From: an uncultured Clostridia bacterium
GTDB lineage: Bacteria > Bacillota > Clostridia > TANB77 > UBA1234
Assembly (NCBI GenBank): GCA_934149405.1
Contig: CAKPEV010000002.1
Span: forward strand, 1-64,000
Length of the DNA stretch: 64,000 bases
Direction of reading: 5' to 3'
Part shown: in pieces, positions 54,718-64,000 of the stretch
How positions within the stretch are numbered: the stretch's first letter is position 1
Layout: each line of letters opens with the position of its first letter
The notes under the pieces: generated by a model
Database searches by the model: none
What the model saw: only the letters and a program-made list of their open reading frames with translations
What the model was told of the DNA's origin: nothing
Position numbers and translations under genes: made by a program

Positions 54718-56952
54718 TTATAATATTTCAAGGTTTGCAAATCTTGCCATAAGTCTTTTGTTTCCTGCTTTTTCAAATGATATGTCTAATTTCAAATCAT
54801 CATCTTCTGGTTCGGCATTTGTTATAACGCCTTTTCCGAATTTTTTGTGCATTACTTCTGTTCCAACTTTATAGCCATCTAGACTCATTGTTGCATTAGC
54901 AGTCGCTTTTTGTAAGAAGCTCTCTGCCGTTCTAAAATTAAATGCTTGCTTAGGTGATGCAAATGCTGGAATATTTATCTCTTCAGAATCATCATAGTCA
55001 TCTCCGAAGCTAAATGATTTTTTCGGTTTTATTCCTCCGTTTATCATATCTTTTGGAATCTCTTCTAAAAATCTTGATGGCTTGCTGTAAGTTGTACTAC
55101 CAAATATCGTTCTACATTTTGCACATGTTAAGAATAAATGCTCTTTAGCTCTTGTTATACCAACATAGCAAAGTCTTCTTTCTTCTTCTAAACCATCTAC
55201 CTCATCTATTGAACGATAACTTGGAAATAAACCATCTTCCATTCCAACTAAGAATACTACTGGAAACTCTAGCCCTTTTGCTGTATGAAGTGTCATAAGT
55301 AGCATTTGGTCTTGTTCCTCATCAACATTATCTAAATCTGTAACTAATGCAAGATTTTCTAAAAATTCTGGCAATCCATTTTCAGCATATTGCTCCTCGA
55401 ATTCGATTGCAACATTTATGAACTGTCCTAAGTTTTCTATTCTGCCTTCTGCTTCTTCTGTTTTTTCATCTTCTAATGCCTTTATATATCCACTACCTTC
55501 TAGTATGGTGCTCGTTAATTTTTCAACACTTGATGTGTTTTCTCTCATTTTTAATATAAAGTTTGCGAATTCTTTAAATGCAGCGTTTGCTCTTGTTGTT
55601 ACATATTTATCTGCATCTTTTATTATATCAAACATTGATTTTCCAGTTTGTCTAGCAGCTTGTTCTACTGCATCTAAACTTGTTTTACCTATTCCTCTTT
55701 TAGGTTCATTTATTATTCTTTTTAAGCTAACATCATCGTTTGTATTTTGTACTAATCTTAAGTATGCGATAATATCTTTTATTTCTTTTCTTTCATAGAA
55801 TTTTTGACCACCAACAACTTTATATGGTATTCCCTCTCTCATAAGCACATCTTCAAATGCTCTTGATTGGGCGTTTGTTCGATATAAAATTGCAAAGTCA
55901 GAATATTTATAATATTCATTTATTTTTAATGTATTTATTTGTGAAACAACATAGTTTGCCTCATCATATTCATCATTACCTTGATAAACAGTCGGCTTTG
56001 TTCCTTCATCATTTTCTGTCCACAATTTTTTCTTTACATTGCCTGTATTATTTTTTATAACTTCGTTTGCTATTCCTAATATATTTTTTGTAGAACGATA
56101 ATTTTGCTCTAACTTTATAACTTTTGTGTTTGGATATACCTTTTCAAAGTTTAATATGTTTCGTATATCTGCGCCTCTAAATTTATATATACTTTGTTGG
56201 TCATCTCCTACTACAAATACATTTTGATATTTGCTTGCAAGAAGTGATATAAGCATATCTTGAGCCTTGTTTGTATCTTGATACTCATCTACTAATATGT
56301 ATTTAAATTTTTCCCTATAATAATCTAAAACATCTGGATTTTTGTTGAATACTTCAATCGTGTTATTGATTATATCATCAAAGTCTACTGCGTTATTTTT
56401 CTTGAGTTTCTTTTGATATAAATCATATACACTTGCTACCTTGCTAAGTCTATAATCTGATGCATACAAGTTTGCATATCTTTCAGGATCCATCATATCG
56501 TTTTTAGCCTTACTTATCTCTGATAGCAAATATTTATCATTATATAATTTTTCATCGAGATTTAATTCTTTTATACACTCTTTTACTACAACCTTTGTGT
56601 CAGCTGTATCAAAGATTATAAAGTCTTTTCCATATCCTATTTTTTCAATTTCTCTTCTTAATATTCTAACACACATAGAGTGGAATGTTCCAACCCACAT
56701 GTCTTTTGCCATATCTCCAACTATTTTTTCTATTCTTTCTTTCATTTCTTTCGCTGCTTTGTTTGTGAATGTAATGGCTATTATATTCCATGGTTTCACA
56801 TTACATTCTGCAATCAAATACGCAATTCTATGTGTAAGCACTCTTGTTTTTCCACTGCCCGCACCTGCTATAACCAAAAGAGGTCCATCAACATGCGTAA
56901 CAGCTTCAAATTGCTCTTTATTTAATCCTTTTAAAATTTCGTCTGTGTTCAT
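54718..56952 (-). CDS. pcrA: ATP-dependent DNA helicase PcrA/UvrD
   Basis: I choose ATG 56952 (MNTDEILKGLNKEQFEAV) behind AAAGGTGA. The 744-residue protein has the SF1A motifs VIAGAGSGKTRVLTHR, AITFTNKAAKEMKERI, LVDEYQDTN, VVGDDQQSIYKFRGAD, LEQNYRST, LMTLHTAKGLEFPVVF and RRLCYVGITRAKEHL. It acts in repair and replication restart. The two pilin genes share its transcript. Confidence 0.95.
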   Translation of the reverse strand: MNTDEILKGLNKEQFEAVTHVDGPLLVIAGAGSGKTRVLTHRIAYLIAECNVKPWNIIAITFTNKAAKEMKERIEKIVGDMAKDMWVGTFHSMCVRILRREIEKIGYGKDFIIFDTADTKVVVKECIKELNLDEKLYNDKYLLSEISKAKNDMMDPERYANLYASDYRLSKVASVYDLYQKKLKKNNAVDFDDIINNTIEVFNKNPDVLDYYREKFKYILVDEYQDTNKAQDMLISLLASKYQNVFVVGDDQQSIYKFRGADIRNILNFEKVYPNTKVIKLEQNYRSTKNILGIANEVIKNNTGNVKKKLWTENDEGTKPTVYQGNDEYDEANYVVSQINTLKINEYYKYSDFAILYRTNAQSRAFEDVLMREGIPYKVVGGQKFYERKEIKDIIAYLRLVQNTNDDVSLKRIINEPKRGIGKTSLDAVEQAARQTGKSMFDIIKDADKYVTTRANAAFKEFANFILKMRENTSSVEKLTSTILEGSGYIKALEDEKTEEAEGRIENLGQFINVAIEFEEQYAENGLPEFLENLALVTDLDNVDEEQDQMLLMTLHTAKGLEFPVVFLVGMEDGLFPSYRSIDEVDGLEEERRLCYVGITRAKEHLFLTCAKCRTIFGSTTYSKPSRFLEEIPKDMINGGIKPKKSFSFGDDYDDSEEINIPAFASPKQAFNFRTAESFLQKATANATMSLDGYKVGTEVMHKKFGKGVITNAEPEDDDLKLDISFEKAGNKRLMARFANLEIL

Positions 56953-57120
56953 AATTTCACCTTTCATATAAAAATCTAAAATCATTCTATCATAATAATG
57001 TAGTAATAGCTAGAAAAATGTAGTAACAATTTTTTCTTTTTGTTCTTACAAATATATATTTTTTTGGTAACATGTGTTAAAATAGTTTGTGTTATATATT
57101 TACATATTGGAGGGTTTATT

Positions 57121-58254
57121 ATGAAAAAATTTTGTATTTTACTTGCAGTTATTTTGTGCTTATGTTCGTCTGCAGTTTTTGCAACTGATCTTTTAGATTT
57201 AGCACCTCTTGATGCATATCCACAAGATTATGAACACGACATTGATGATTTAGACAATTTTGATATATCGGTTGCACCAACTGGCGAAAACATTATACAA
57301 GCTGGTGATGACTTAAATGTTTCCGGAAAAGCAAATGATTTGATCATCTTGGCCGGAAACAATGTTAATTCAAACGCTAACGGACTTTATTCTTTTATCG
57401 CTGGAAATACAATCAACATTTCAAATGCAACAGACAAAGATATCTTTGTCGCAGGTAAAGATGTTTCAATTAACGGCTCTGTTGGCCGTGATGCATACTT
57501 AGTTGGTTCTAATGTTTCAGTAAATAGTAAAATTGGAAGAAACATTTATGTTTTCGCCTCGAATTTCACTATTGGAGGCAGTGCTGTAATAGATGGCGAC
57601 ATTAACATTTCTGCCGGCAACATTTCAATTGCTGATGGAGCAATAATTAACGGTACCGTTACATATTCATCATCTGCAGTAGCAAATATTCCATCTTCTA
57701 TAAAGACAAATGTTATTAAAGATTTAAGCGATGGCACCGAACATGTAAAACATACACCATCTTTTGTTTCAACAATAAAAAATATAGTATTTTGGACTAT
57801 TTCCAACTTTATATTATTTGCACTTACATTACTTATAGCACCAGGATTATTTAAAAAAGTTTCTGATGTTAACAGAGTAAATAGTGTTGGAACATATTTT
57901 AAATCTTTAGGATTTGGACTTTTATTACTAATAGCTGTACCATTTATAGCAATTCTTTTAATGCTTACTTTAATTGGTATGCCATTTAGCTTTATATCAC
58001 TATTTTTATATATCACATCACTTATTTATTCAACGACATTTGTTGGATACCTAGTAGGTGATACAATATTTAAAGATAACATGAATAATTATTTAAAAGG
58101 TCTTTTAGGAATTCTTATTGTTGAAATTTTAAAAGTTATTCCTTTCATTGGTGGCCTTGTATCATTTGCAACTATACTAATTGCACTAGGACTTTTAATT
58201 GTTGCAATATTTAGAAAAAATGTAGAACCTAAAGAAGTTAAAATAGAAGAATAA
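57121..58254 (+). CDS. Exported bactofilin-like repeat protein with C-terminal membrane domain
   Basis: ATG 57121 follows TTGGAGGG. The 377-residue protein has a signal peptide (MKKFCILLAVILCLCSSAVFA cut after FA). A right-handed beta-helix-like polymer-forming region of short G-x-[VI]-x-[VI] repeats (GDDLNVSGKANDLIILAGNN) is next. Four or so membrane helices and a charged tail follow. This architecture resembles polymer-forming/bactofilin-like membrane proteins of Firmicutes. The function is unknown. Confidence 0.75.
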   Translation: MKKFCILLAVILCLCSSAVFATDLLDLAPLDAYPQDYEHDIDDLDNFDISVAPTGENIIQAGDDLNVSGKANDLIILAGNNVNSNANGLYSFIAGNTINISNATDKDIFVAGKDVSINGSVGRDAYLVGSNVSVNSKIGRNIYVFASNFTIGGSAVIDGDINISAGNISIADGAIINGTVTYSSSAVANIPSSIKTNVIKDLSDGTEHVKHTPSFVSTIKNIVFWTISNFILFALTLLIAPGLFKKVSDVNRVNSVGTYFKSLGFGLLLLIAVPFIAILLMLTLIGMPFSFISLFLYITSLIYSTTFVGYLVGDTIFKDNMNNYLKGLLGILIVEILKVIPFIGGLVSFATILIALGLLIVAIFRKNVEPKEVKIEE

Positions 58255-58270
58255 TATAAATGATTATTAA

Positions 58271-58314
58271 AAAAGCCTTCAAGCCGTCTATCTAAACAGC
58301 TTGCAGGCTTTTTG
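58271..58314. terminator. Bidirectional terminator
   Basis: AAAGCCTTCAAGC and GCTTGCAGGCTTT pair with one mismatch and have A/T runs on both sides. It ends the bactofilin-like gene and the convergent GH94 gene. Confidence 0.85.
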
Positions 58315-58316
58315 TT

Positions 58317-60583
58317 TTACATTATTAAATCTATTGAATGTTCTTCTCCATCATCAATAAGCTTTATTTCATTTGTTCCTGACAAATTATTATCATCATA
58401 TATTGTTTTTATTCCAGTACTTTTGTGGTCCGAATTATATACACTTATATTGTACTGACTACTTTTATATTTATATGAAATACTAAACGATTCCCACTCT
58501 GCTGGAATGCATGGATTTATATATAATCTATCGCCCTCTTTTTTTATGCCGAGTATACTCTCAAATCCTGCCATAAAAAGCCATGAACTCGAACCTGTAT
58601 ACCAAGACCATCCTCCTCTACCAATCATATTAGGAGCCGAATATACATCGGCAACAACGACATATGGTTCAACTTTATATTTTATTGCATCTTCTTTTGT
58701 CCTTGCATGTTCTATCGGATTTAAAAATCTAAAATACTCGCCTGCTCTTTCTCCGTCTCTAATCTTGGCATTTGCGATTACACTCCATATGGCACCATGA
58801 GTATATTGTCCACCATTTTCTCTAACTCCTGGAATGTAGGATTTTATATACCCGGGTTCTAGGTTAGTTTTATAAAAAGGTGGTGTCAAAAGTTTTATTA
58901 TCATATTTTCTCTATCAACAAGATAATTCTCTAAACTTTCCATTGCAGTTTGTACCTTTTCAGTATCGCCAGCTCCTGATATTGCCGACCAACTTTGGGA
59001 TATTGAATCTATTTTGCATTCTTCGTTTTCGTGAGAGCCAAGAGGTGTACCATTCACAAAATATGCTCTTTTGTACCATCTGCCATCCCAGGCTTTTTGA
59101 TTTAGATTCATTCTTAACTCTTCTTGTATTTTTAAATACTTTTCTAAATCTTTATCTCCGTTTTATCTCACATAATTTGCAAAATTTCTTCAAGACATCA
59201 TATAGAAAAAATCCGTAGCCACACGCTTTCTCCCTTTACATTATTCATGCCATCATTCCAATCTCCACCGCTCATTCTAGGAAGTCCATGCTCACCAAAA
59301 GAAAGACTTCTTTCTATTGCTCTTTTTGCATGCATGTATAAAGACTCTTCTTTTTCTTCTATTTCGACATTATCATATCGCTCGTTCTCATCTTCTGAAA
59401 GCGATGTCATTTTTACATACGGAACATTTTCATCTAGTATTTCGTAATCTTTTTCTTTTGCAATGTATTCATACAAAACATATGGAAGCCAAAGTAAATC
59501 ATCAGTATATCTCGTTCTTATTCCATTGTCTTTTTCAGGATGCCACCAGTGAAGAACATCGCCTTCTATGAATTGATGCTTTGCATGATATATAATCTGC
59601 TTCTTTGTCATTTCAGGATTGTAATACAACAAGATTAAAGAATCTTGCAATTGGTCTCTAAAACCGAAAGCTCCGCTCGCCTGATAGAACGAAGTTCTTG
59701 CCCAAAGTCTAGATGTTATAGTTTGATATAAAAGCCAGCCGTTCATCATAATATTCATTGATTCTACCGGAGTTCTTACTTTAACTCTATAAACAAAATC
59801 CTTCCAAAAGTTTTTTACTTCATCTAATTTTTCTTTTGGATTTTGAGTAATTTCATAACTTGCTAAATTTTCACTCGTACCAATTTCTATAACAAAAGAT
59901 TTTTCTTCAAACGCACCAAGCATAATATTTATTGAAATTTGAGCCGTTTTGTCTAACACCTCTATATCGCTAACAGCCTCACTCGATGATACATACATCG
60001 TTTCATTTGCATAATTTTCTCTATAATAATTATTTATAGTTATACCATTTTCTTTTTTAGAAATAACTAAATGTTTTTTAGTATATTCCCTACTAACTCC
60101 AAGTACTGGTTCTATCTTGTAGTTTATGTTCAGCTCTTTTTGAGCATCTGTTTTATTCTTTAGTGTTATGTTATATACCTTTTTACATTCATCTCGCGGA
60201 ACAAATATATTTATATTAGAGTCTATCTCGGCACCTTCTTTAAAAAATCTAGCATATCCAAAGCCGTACTCTACTGTGAAGTTTTCAAGCGAATCATATG
60301 GAAGTAAGTTGTAACTTTTCTCTTCACAATCGTATTGCAAAACTTCAGATGGTTTATCTGTTATAGGGTCGTTTGACCAAGTTGTAAGCTTATTATCCCT
60401 ACTATTATGACTCCATACATATCCGCCACCATTTGCTGTAACTAATGTCCCAAATTTTTCATTTGCAATAATATGACTCCATGGTGCTGGCGTATACTTT
60501 TCACTCGTATAAATTATATATTCACTTCCATCTTTAGAAAAACCACCAAAACCATTATAATATAAAAGTTCTTTCGTATTCAT
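58317..60583 (-). CDS. GH94-family beta-glucan phosphorylase domain protein; needs two +1 shifts at CGG
   Basis: The start ATG at 60583 follows CGGAGG. Strict translation gives two pieces with a gap. Skipping C at CGG 59215-59213 (SVWLGFFLYD) and again at 59160-59158 (EIKGDKDLEKY) gives one 754-residue protein. It has an N-terminal beta-sandwich (NGFGGFSKDGSEYII, PAPWSHIIANEKFG), a helical barrel with the catalytic aspartate motif SGGDWNDGMN, and RGGWSWYTGSSSW near the end. The sequence corresponds to the C-terminal phosphorylase-like half of NdvB-type proteins or to 1,2-beta-oligoglucan phosphorylases. The matching N-terminal half is the next gene on this strand, with ispG between them. Confidence 0.8.
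59158..59160 (-). other. +1 frameshift site CGG A (GH94 gene, second)
   Basis: In the frame set by the first shift, ATA AAA CGG AGA TAA becomes ATA AAA GGA GAT AAA GAT, joining to the downstream frame. Confidence 0.85.
59213..59215 (-). other. +1 frameshift site CGG A (GH94 gene, first)
   Basis: TGG CTA CGG ATT TTT TCT ATA TGA becomes TGG CTA GGA TTT TTT CTA TAT GAT, restoring the family segment S-V-W-L-G-F-F-L. Confidence 0.88.
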
Positions 60584-60715
60584 AAAAACCTCCGAGATAA
60601 AATACTTATATTACATATTTTATCCAGAGGTTTTGTTTATCATACAATAAATAAGTTTCATATTTTGGTTTTTTCATATATAATATTTTTAATATCTTTT
60701 TAAAGGAGTTTTGAT

Positions 60716-61771
60716 ATGAATAATAGAAATTGCACTAAAAAAATTATGGTAGGAAATGTTCAGATTGGTGGAGACAATCATGTTTCGATTCAATCCATGA
60801 CAAACACAAAGACAAAAGATGTTGAGTCTACTGTAAATCAAATATTAGAATTAGAAAAAGAAGGTTGCGAAATAATTCGTGTTGCTTGTTTAGATTTAGA
60901 AGATGCAAAAGCAATTAAATCTATTAAAGAAAAAATACACATTCCAATTGTAGCTGATATTCATTTTGATTACAAAATTGCTCTTGAAGCAATCTCTGCA
61001 GGTGTTGATAAGATTAGACTTAACCCTGGCAATATCGGATCAAAAGAAAATATAAAGCTAGTTGTTGATGCTTGCAAAGATAAAAATATTCCAATCAGAA
61101 TTGGTGTTAATTCTGGTTCTTTAGAAAAAGATTTGCTAGAAAAATACGGTGGTGTGACAGCTGAAGCAATTGTAGAGAGCGCAAAAAGACATGTTGATAT
61201 TTTAGAAGAACTAGATTTTCATGACATTTGTATTTCACTTAAAGCTTCTGATTTAGATTTGTGTATAAAAACATACGAGATGGCAGCTGAAATATTTGAT
61301 TATCCTTTGCACTTAGGTGTAACAGAAGCTGGCACGCTTTTTAGCGGAACTATTAAATCTAGCATAGGACTTGGAGTTATGCTTAGAGAAGGAATTGGAA
61401 ATACAATTAGAGTATCTTTATCAGATGACCCTATCCAAGAAGTTCGTGCTGCTAAAGAGATTTTGAAAGATTGTAATCTATACAATAATTCTATCAAATT
61501 CACATCTTGTCCAACTTGTGGAAGAACATGCGTGGATTTAATTCCTATTGCAAAAGAAATCGAAAGTTTTTGCAATACATTAAATAGCAATATTAAAGTT
61601 GCTGTTATGGGCTGTGCTGTAAATGGTCCAGGCGAAGCAAGAGAAGCTGACATTGGAATTGCTGGCGGAAATAACGAATGGCTCCTTTTTAAAAAAGGCG
61701 AAATTATTAGAAAAATACCACACGAAAATATAATAAATGAGTTCGAAAAAGAAATACTTTCTATTATCTAA
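60716..61771 (+). CDS. ispG: 4-hydroxy-3-methylbut-2-enyl diphosphate synthase
   Basis: The 351-residue protein has VGNVQIGGDNHVSIQSMTNT, VADIHFDYKIALEAI, KIRLNPGNIGS and the [4Fe-4S] cysteines in SCPTCGRTCVDL and GCAVNGPGEAREADIG. It performs the penultimate step of the non-mevalonate isoprenoid pathway. The ATG follows AAAGGAG. It stands alone on the plus strand, between two parts of an NdvB-like enzyme. Confidence 0.95.
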   Translation: MNNRNCTKKIMVGNVQIGGDNHVSIQSMTNTKTKDVESTVNQILELEKEGCEIIRVACLDLEDAKAIKSIKEKIHIPIVADIHFDYKIALEAISAGVDKIRLNPGNIGSKENIKLVVDACKDKNIPIRIGVNSGSLEKDLLEKYGGVTAEAIVESAKRHVDILEELDFHDICISLKASDLDLCIKTYEMAAEIFDYPLHLGVTEAGTLFSGTIKSSIGLGVMLREGIGNTIRVSLSDDPIQEVRAAKEILKDCNLYNNSIKFTSCPTCGRTCVDLIPIAKEIESFCNTLNSNIKVAVMGCAVNGPGEAREADIGIAGGNNEWLLFKKGEIIRKIPHENIINEFEKEILSII

Positions 61772-61776
61772 ATGCT

Positions 61777-61812
61777 AAAGCCAGCAAGCAAAAAAACTTG
61801 CTGGCTTTGTAT
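61777..61812. terminator. Bidirectional terminator between ispG and the NdvB-like gene
   Basis: AAAGCCAGCAAG and CTTGCTGGCTTT form a 12-bp perfect stem, followed by TGTATTTT. Confidence 0.9.
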
Positions 61813-61815
61813 TTT

Positions 61816-64000
61816 CTAGCCACCTTGTATGCCTTTTTTAGCCTCTATTATCACATCACTACATGAATATATTAAATTTTCCTCTTCTTTTGACATTGTA
61901 TATTTCTTTAATATATGAATTCCTCCATTCATATTAAACAAATAATTTGCATTCTCTCTTCCCATTATTTCAAATATTTTTTCATTTACATATTGCTCGT
62001 AGCTATTAGGTTCTTCATTTAAAATCACTAAATCCACCTTTACATTTTTATGAAAGAAATAATCTTCCATATTTACTAATGTTTTTATGACATATGAGTC
62101 ATTCACATCATCAATTTTTACAAGTATTATTGGTAGATCACCTGATATTCCAAACTTCCATAAATCTGATTGCTTTAGTTTATTTTCTTCTATATTTTTT
62201 GCGTATTTTTCAAGTGTCTTTGAGCCATTTATTACTTCAGAAAGTAATTTATTATATACTGCTACATCTTTTGCCTTATATCCTAAAAATCTATTTTCAA
62301 TTACGCTTCTTCCAAATGCAAGTTCAAATAATCTTGTATCTGCATCAAATTTTGTATATTTATCTTGAAGCATTTTTATATCTTCTATGCTCTCACCTAA
62401 TGCAATGTAGTAGTTTATAATTATTTCTTCGTTTGGTTCCACGTTAAGTTCTGTTTTTAGCGATATCGCAGTATTTGCATTCGAAACAATCTCATTCGAA
62501 AACATTTTATCTTTATATATTATTGTTGGGTTTTTTATAGTGTTTCCTCTTCCTACTATTTTGCATTTATCAAGCTCAACTTCAAACTTTAATTCTGGCT
62601 TTGACAAAATTACTGCAAAATTTGAAAGAAAAATTCTTGTACCATTATGAAAACGTTTTTCTAATACTACATTTCCATCTATATTATTTGCACACAAAAA
62701 TAAGCTATTATATGCCGGATGCACTATATCGCTGTTTCTATCTGTCAAAACAGGTTCGAGATAACTTATTATATCTAAGTTTTTTATTTCTTTTCCTACA
62801 TTTTTTATTTTTATTTGTCTCAATTCAACTCTATCTTCTGCTGATACTGCAATCTTAGTTGTTGTTTCAATATCTCCATCTTTTCTATAATATTTACAAC
62901 ACGATGTCGAAAACGAAACATTATATTCATCAGGCTTTTCAATTTCTAATGGTTTTAACAAGTTGCTCCAAACTCTTTTTGTGTTTCTATCTTTTATAAA
63001 TATTGTATTTGAGATTTTGCAAGATTCATTATATTTATTAACTTGTATTCCTCTTGTTTCACTATAGCCTTCGCCTCTGTCGTTAATTAACAACGTGTAT
63101 TCATCGCCGGCTAGGATATTCACATTTCCTTCATCTTTGTTAATAATTTTTTCTGAATAATCTTCATAATCTTTATATTTTAATACTTTTATTTTTTCTT
63201 TCTTTTCCTTTGTGAATATAACTTTTTGTGGTACTTTCTCTTGAAGCAATATCTCAGTTGCTTTCATGCAAGGCTCTTTAGCAAATCTTTCCTTTAAAAT
63301 GTCATTATTTAAATAATTGTTTATTGATAGAAGAATTAACCCTTGATGATGTGCCATATATGTTTTTACAATTTCATATTTTTCTTTTACCCTTGAAGGT
63401 GTATAATCGATTGATTCATATAATCCAAACTTATTATATGCTCCTATTTTCTTCAAAACTTCGATGTTTTTCAAAACATCTTTTGGCGTCATAGAAAGTG
63501 CTAAAACGCTTGCATATGGCGAAACAACAATTTCATCTTTAAGTCCTCTTTTTAATCCAAGCCAAGGTATTCCAAATGCTTTATATTGATAATTATAATT
63601 TAAGTCTTGTAAATTAAATGCAGATTCAGATATCCCCCATGGTATATTAAGTTTTTTAGCATATCTTTTTTGACTATATATGCAAAATCTATATGTTTCC
63701 TCAAGCAAAGTGTAATCATACGATTTCATAATCACAAGTGGCATGAAATATTCAAACATTGTTCCTGCCCAAGATACAAGCCCTTTATATCCATCAACTG
63801 TTGTCAAACTTCTACCAAGATAAAACCAGTGCTTGTACGGAATATCTCTTTTTGCAATTGCTATAAAGCTTGCAAGCCTTGCCTCTGATGCAAGTAAATC
63901 ATAATATGAATCTACAAGTTTTTTATTTCTATCATCATATCCTATAGAAAATAAATTTTTTCTGTAATCATACAAATATGAAAAATCGGTTTCATCTATT
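61816..64000 (-). CDS. NdvB-like protein, glycoamylase and N-terminal phosphorylase regions (5' end outside window)
   Basis: The frame is open to the window edge, so the start lies beyond 64000; the ATG at 63975 is internal. The visible 728 residues begin with the glycoamylase-like (DUF3131-type) block SIGYDDRNKKLVDSYYDLLASEARLASFIAIAK-type sequence (LVDSYYDLLASEARLASF). This is followed by WGISESAFNLQD, KTYMAHHQGLILLSI and a GH94-type beta-sandwich (LINDRGEGYSETRGI). LWKFGISGDLPIILVKI and VDLVILNEEPNSY come near the end. These occur in the same order in cyclic beta-1,2-glucan synthases (NdvB). The protein ends at GIQGG, just where NdvB proteins continue into the part encoded at 58317-60583. 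Confidence 0.8.
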   Translation of the reverse strand, partial: IDETDFSYLYDYRKNLFSIGYDDRNKKLVDSYYDLLASEARLASFIAIAKRDIPYKHWFYLGRSLTTVDGYKGLVSWAGTMFEYFMPLVIMKSYDYTLLEETYRFCIYSQKRYAKKLNIPWGISESAFNLQDLNYNYQYKAFGIPWLGLKRGLKDEIVVSPYASVLALSMTPKDVLKNIEVLKKIGAYNKFGLYESIDYTPSRVKEKYEIVKTYMAHHQGLILLSINNYLNNDILKERFAKEPCMKATEILLQEKVPQKVIFTKEKKEKIKVLKYKDYEDYSEKIINKDEGNVNILAGDEYTLLINDRGEGYSETRGIQVNKYNESCKISNTIFIKDRNTKRVWSNLLKPLEIEKPDEYNVSFSTSCCKYYRKDGDIETTTKIAVSAEDRVELRQIKIKNVGKEIKNLDIISYLEPVLTDRNSDIVHPAYNSLFLCANNIDGNVVLEKRFHNGTRIFLSNFAVILSKPELKFEVELDKCKIVGRGNTIKNPTIIYKDKMFSNEIVSNANTAISLKTELNVEPNEEIIINYYIALGESIEDIKMLQDKYTKFDADTRLFELAFGRSVIENRFLGYKAKDVAVYNKLLSEVINGSKTLEKYAKNIEENKLKQSDLWKFGISGDLPIILVKIDDVNDSYVIKTLVNMEDYFFHKNVKVDLVILNEEPNSYEQYVNEKIFEIMGRENANYLFNMNGGIHILKKYTMSKEEENLIYSCSDVIIEAKKGIQGG

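Noticed and set aside
603..60583. The frameshifts are random sequencing or assembly errors
   Set aside because: Not fully excluded, but errors would not place the extra base always as a C that creates a zero-frame CGG, while CGG is absent in frame everywhere else. Homopolymer errors, the usual type, are not seen at these sites.
603..60583. CGG reassigned to another single amino acid
   Set aside because: Reading CGG as any amino acid leaves the frame unchanged and stops or non-homologous tails still follow. Only a one-base shift restores the proteins.
603..60583. prfB-like programmed frameshift with an upstream Shine-Dalgarno-like signal
   Set aside because: The preceding codons are almost all different, no stop codon is at the shift site and no common purine-rich signal lies upstream.

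Overview
The window is a low-GC Firmicutes chromosome segment. It is most likely an anaerobic, spore-forming gut-type Clostridia: cotJA-cotJB-cotJC and ytxC-like sporulation genes, WalRK-type signalling, a DnaD/DnaI-type replication pair, a GH57/DUF4912/glycogen phosphorylase set and strong AGGAGG ribosome binding sites all point that way. TGA, TAA and TAG all act as stops. One tRNA gene (Gln, CTG) is present. No rRNA or CRISPR array was seen.

The most striking result concerns decoding. I followed the coding strand of every gene I accept (about 19,000 codons, by eye) and found ten in-frame CGG codons. At all ten, reading on in frame soon hits a stop or, at dprA, a non-homologous tail. Skipping the C (CGGN read as GGN, glycine) restores the expected protein. 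Affected genes are a surface protein (3 sites), cotJC, a VirB6-like gene, comM (2, one inside the Walker A loop), dprA and a GH94 phosphorylase (2). CGG triplets in the other two frames are common and harmless. This looks like systematic +1 decoding at an otherwise unused codon. A sequencing artefact is the main competing idea, but it does not predict the reading-frame specificity.

Layout. 1-2140: a secreted InlB-repeat protein whose 3' end is exchangeable with a silent, inverted cassette through 27-bp inverted repeats (a shufflon-like switch). 2141-4400: GH57 and DUF4912 glycogen genes behind a promoter overlapped by paired dyads. 4444-13160: a 2268-residue MucBP-like repeat protein without a signal peptide, and a coiled-coil protein with 66-bp tandem repeats. 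13332-18440: ytxC-like gene, glycogen phosphorylase, pyruvate kinase. 18500-23500: cotJ operon, hemolysin III, acyl-CoA synthetase with TetR, tRNA-Gln, DUF1858 protein.

23725-27337: the first type IV secretion (T4SS) locus, with VirD4-, VirB2-, VirB6- and VirB3/PrgI-like genes. It is followed by a 162-bp inverted-repeat element and dnaD/dnaC. 29767-37828: a Cys-rich prepilin, dprA, yraN, comM, another prepilin and gyrA. 38054-44635: the second T4SS locus, a hybrid of VirB4-like genes with CpaE, CpaF and TadB-like genes. No relaxase or integrase is visible, so conjugation, protein export and DNA uptake all remain open.

44834-53423: rsmI, trmN6-like, ferredoxin, ricT, holB, lepB, walK, walR and an M23 peptidase. 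53687-58254: two prepilins behind pcrA, and a bactofilin-like membrane protein. 58317-64000: two consecutive parts of an NdvB-like beta-glucan enzyme in separate genes, with ispG lying between them on the other strand.
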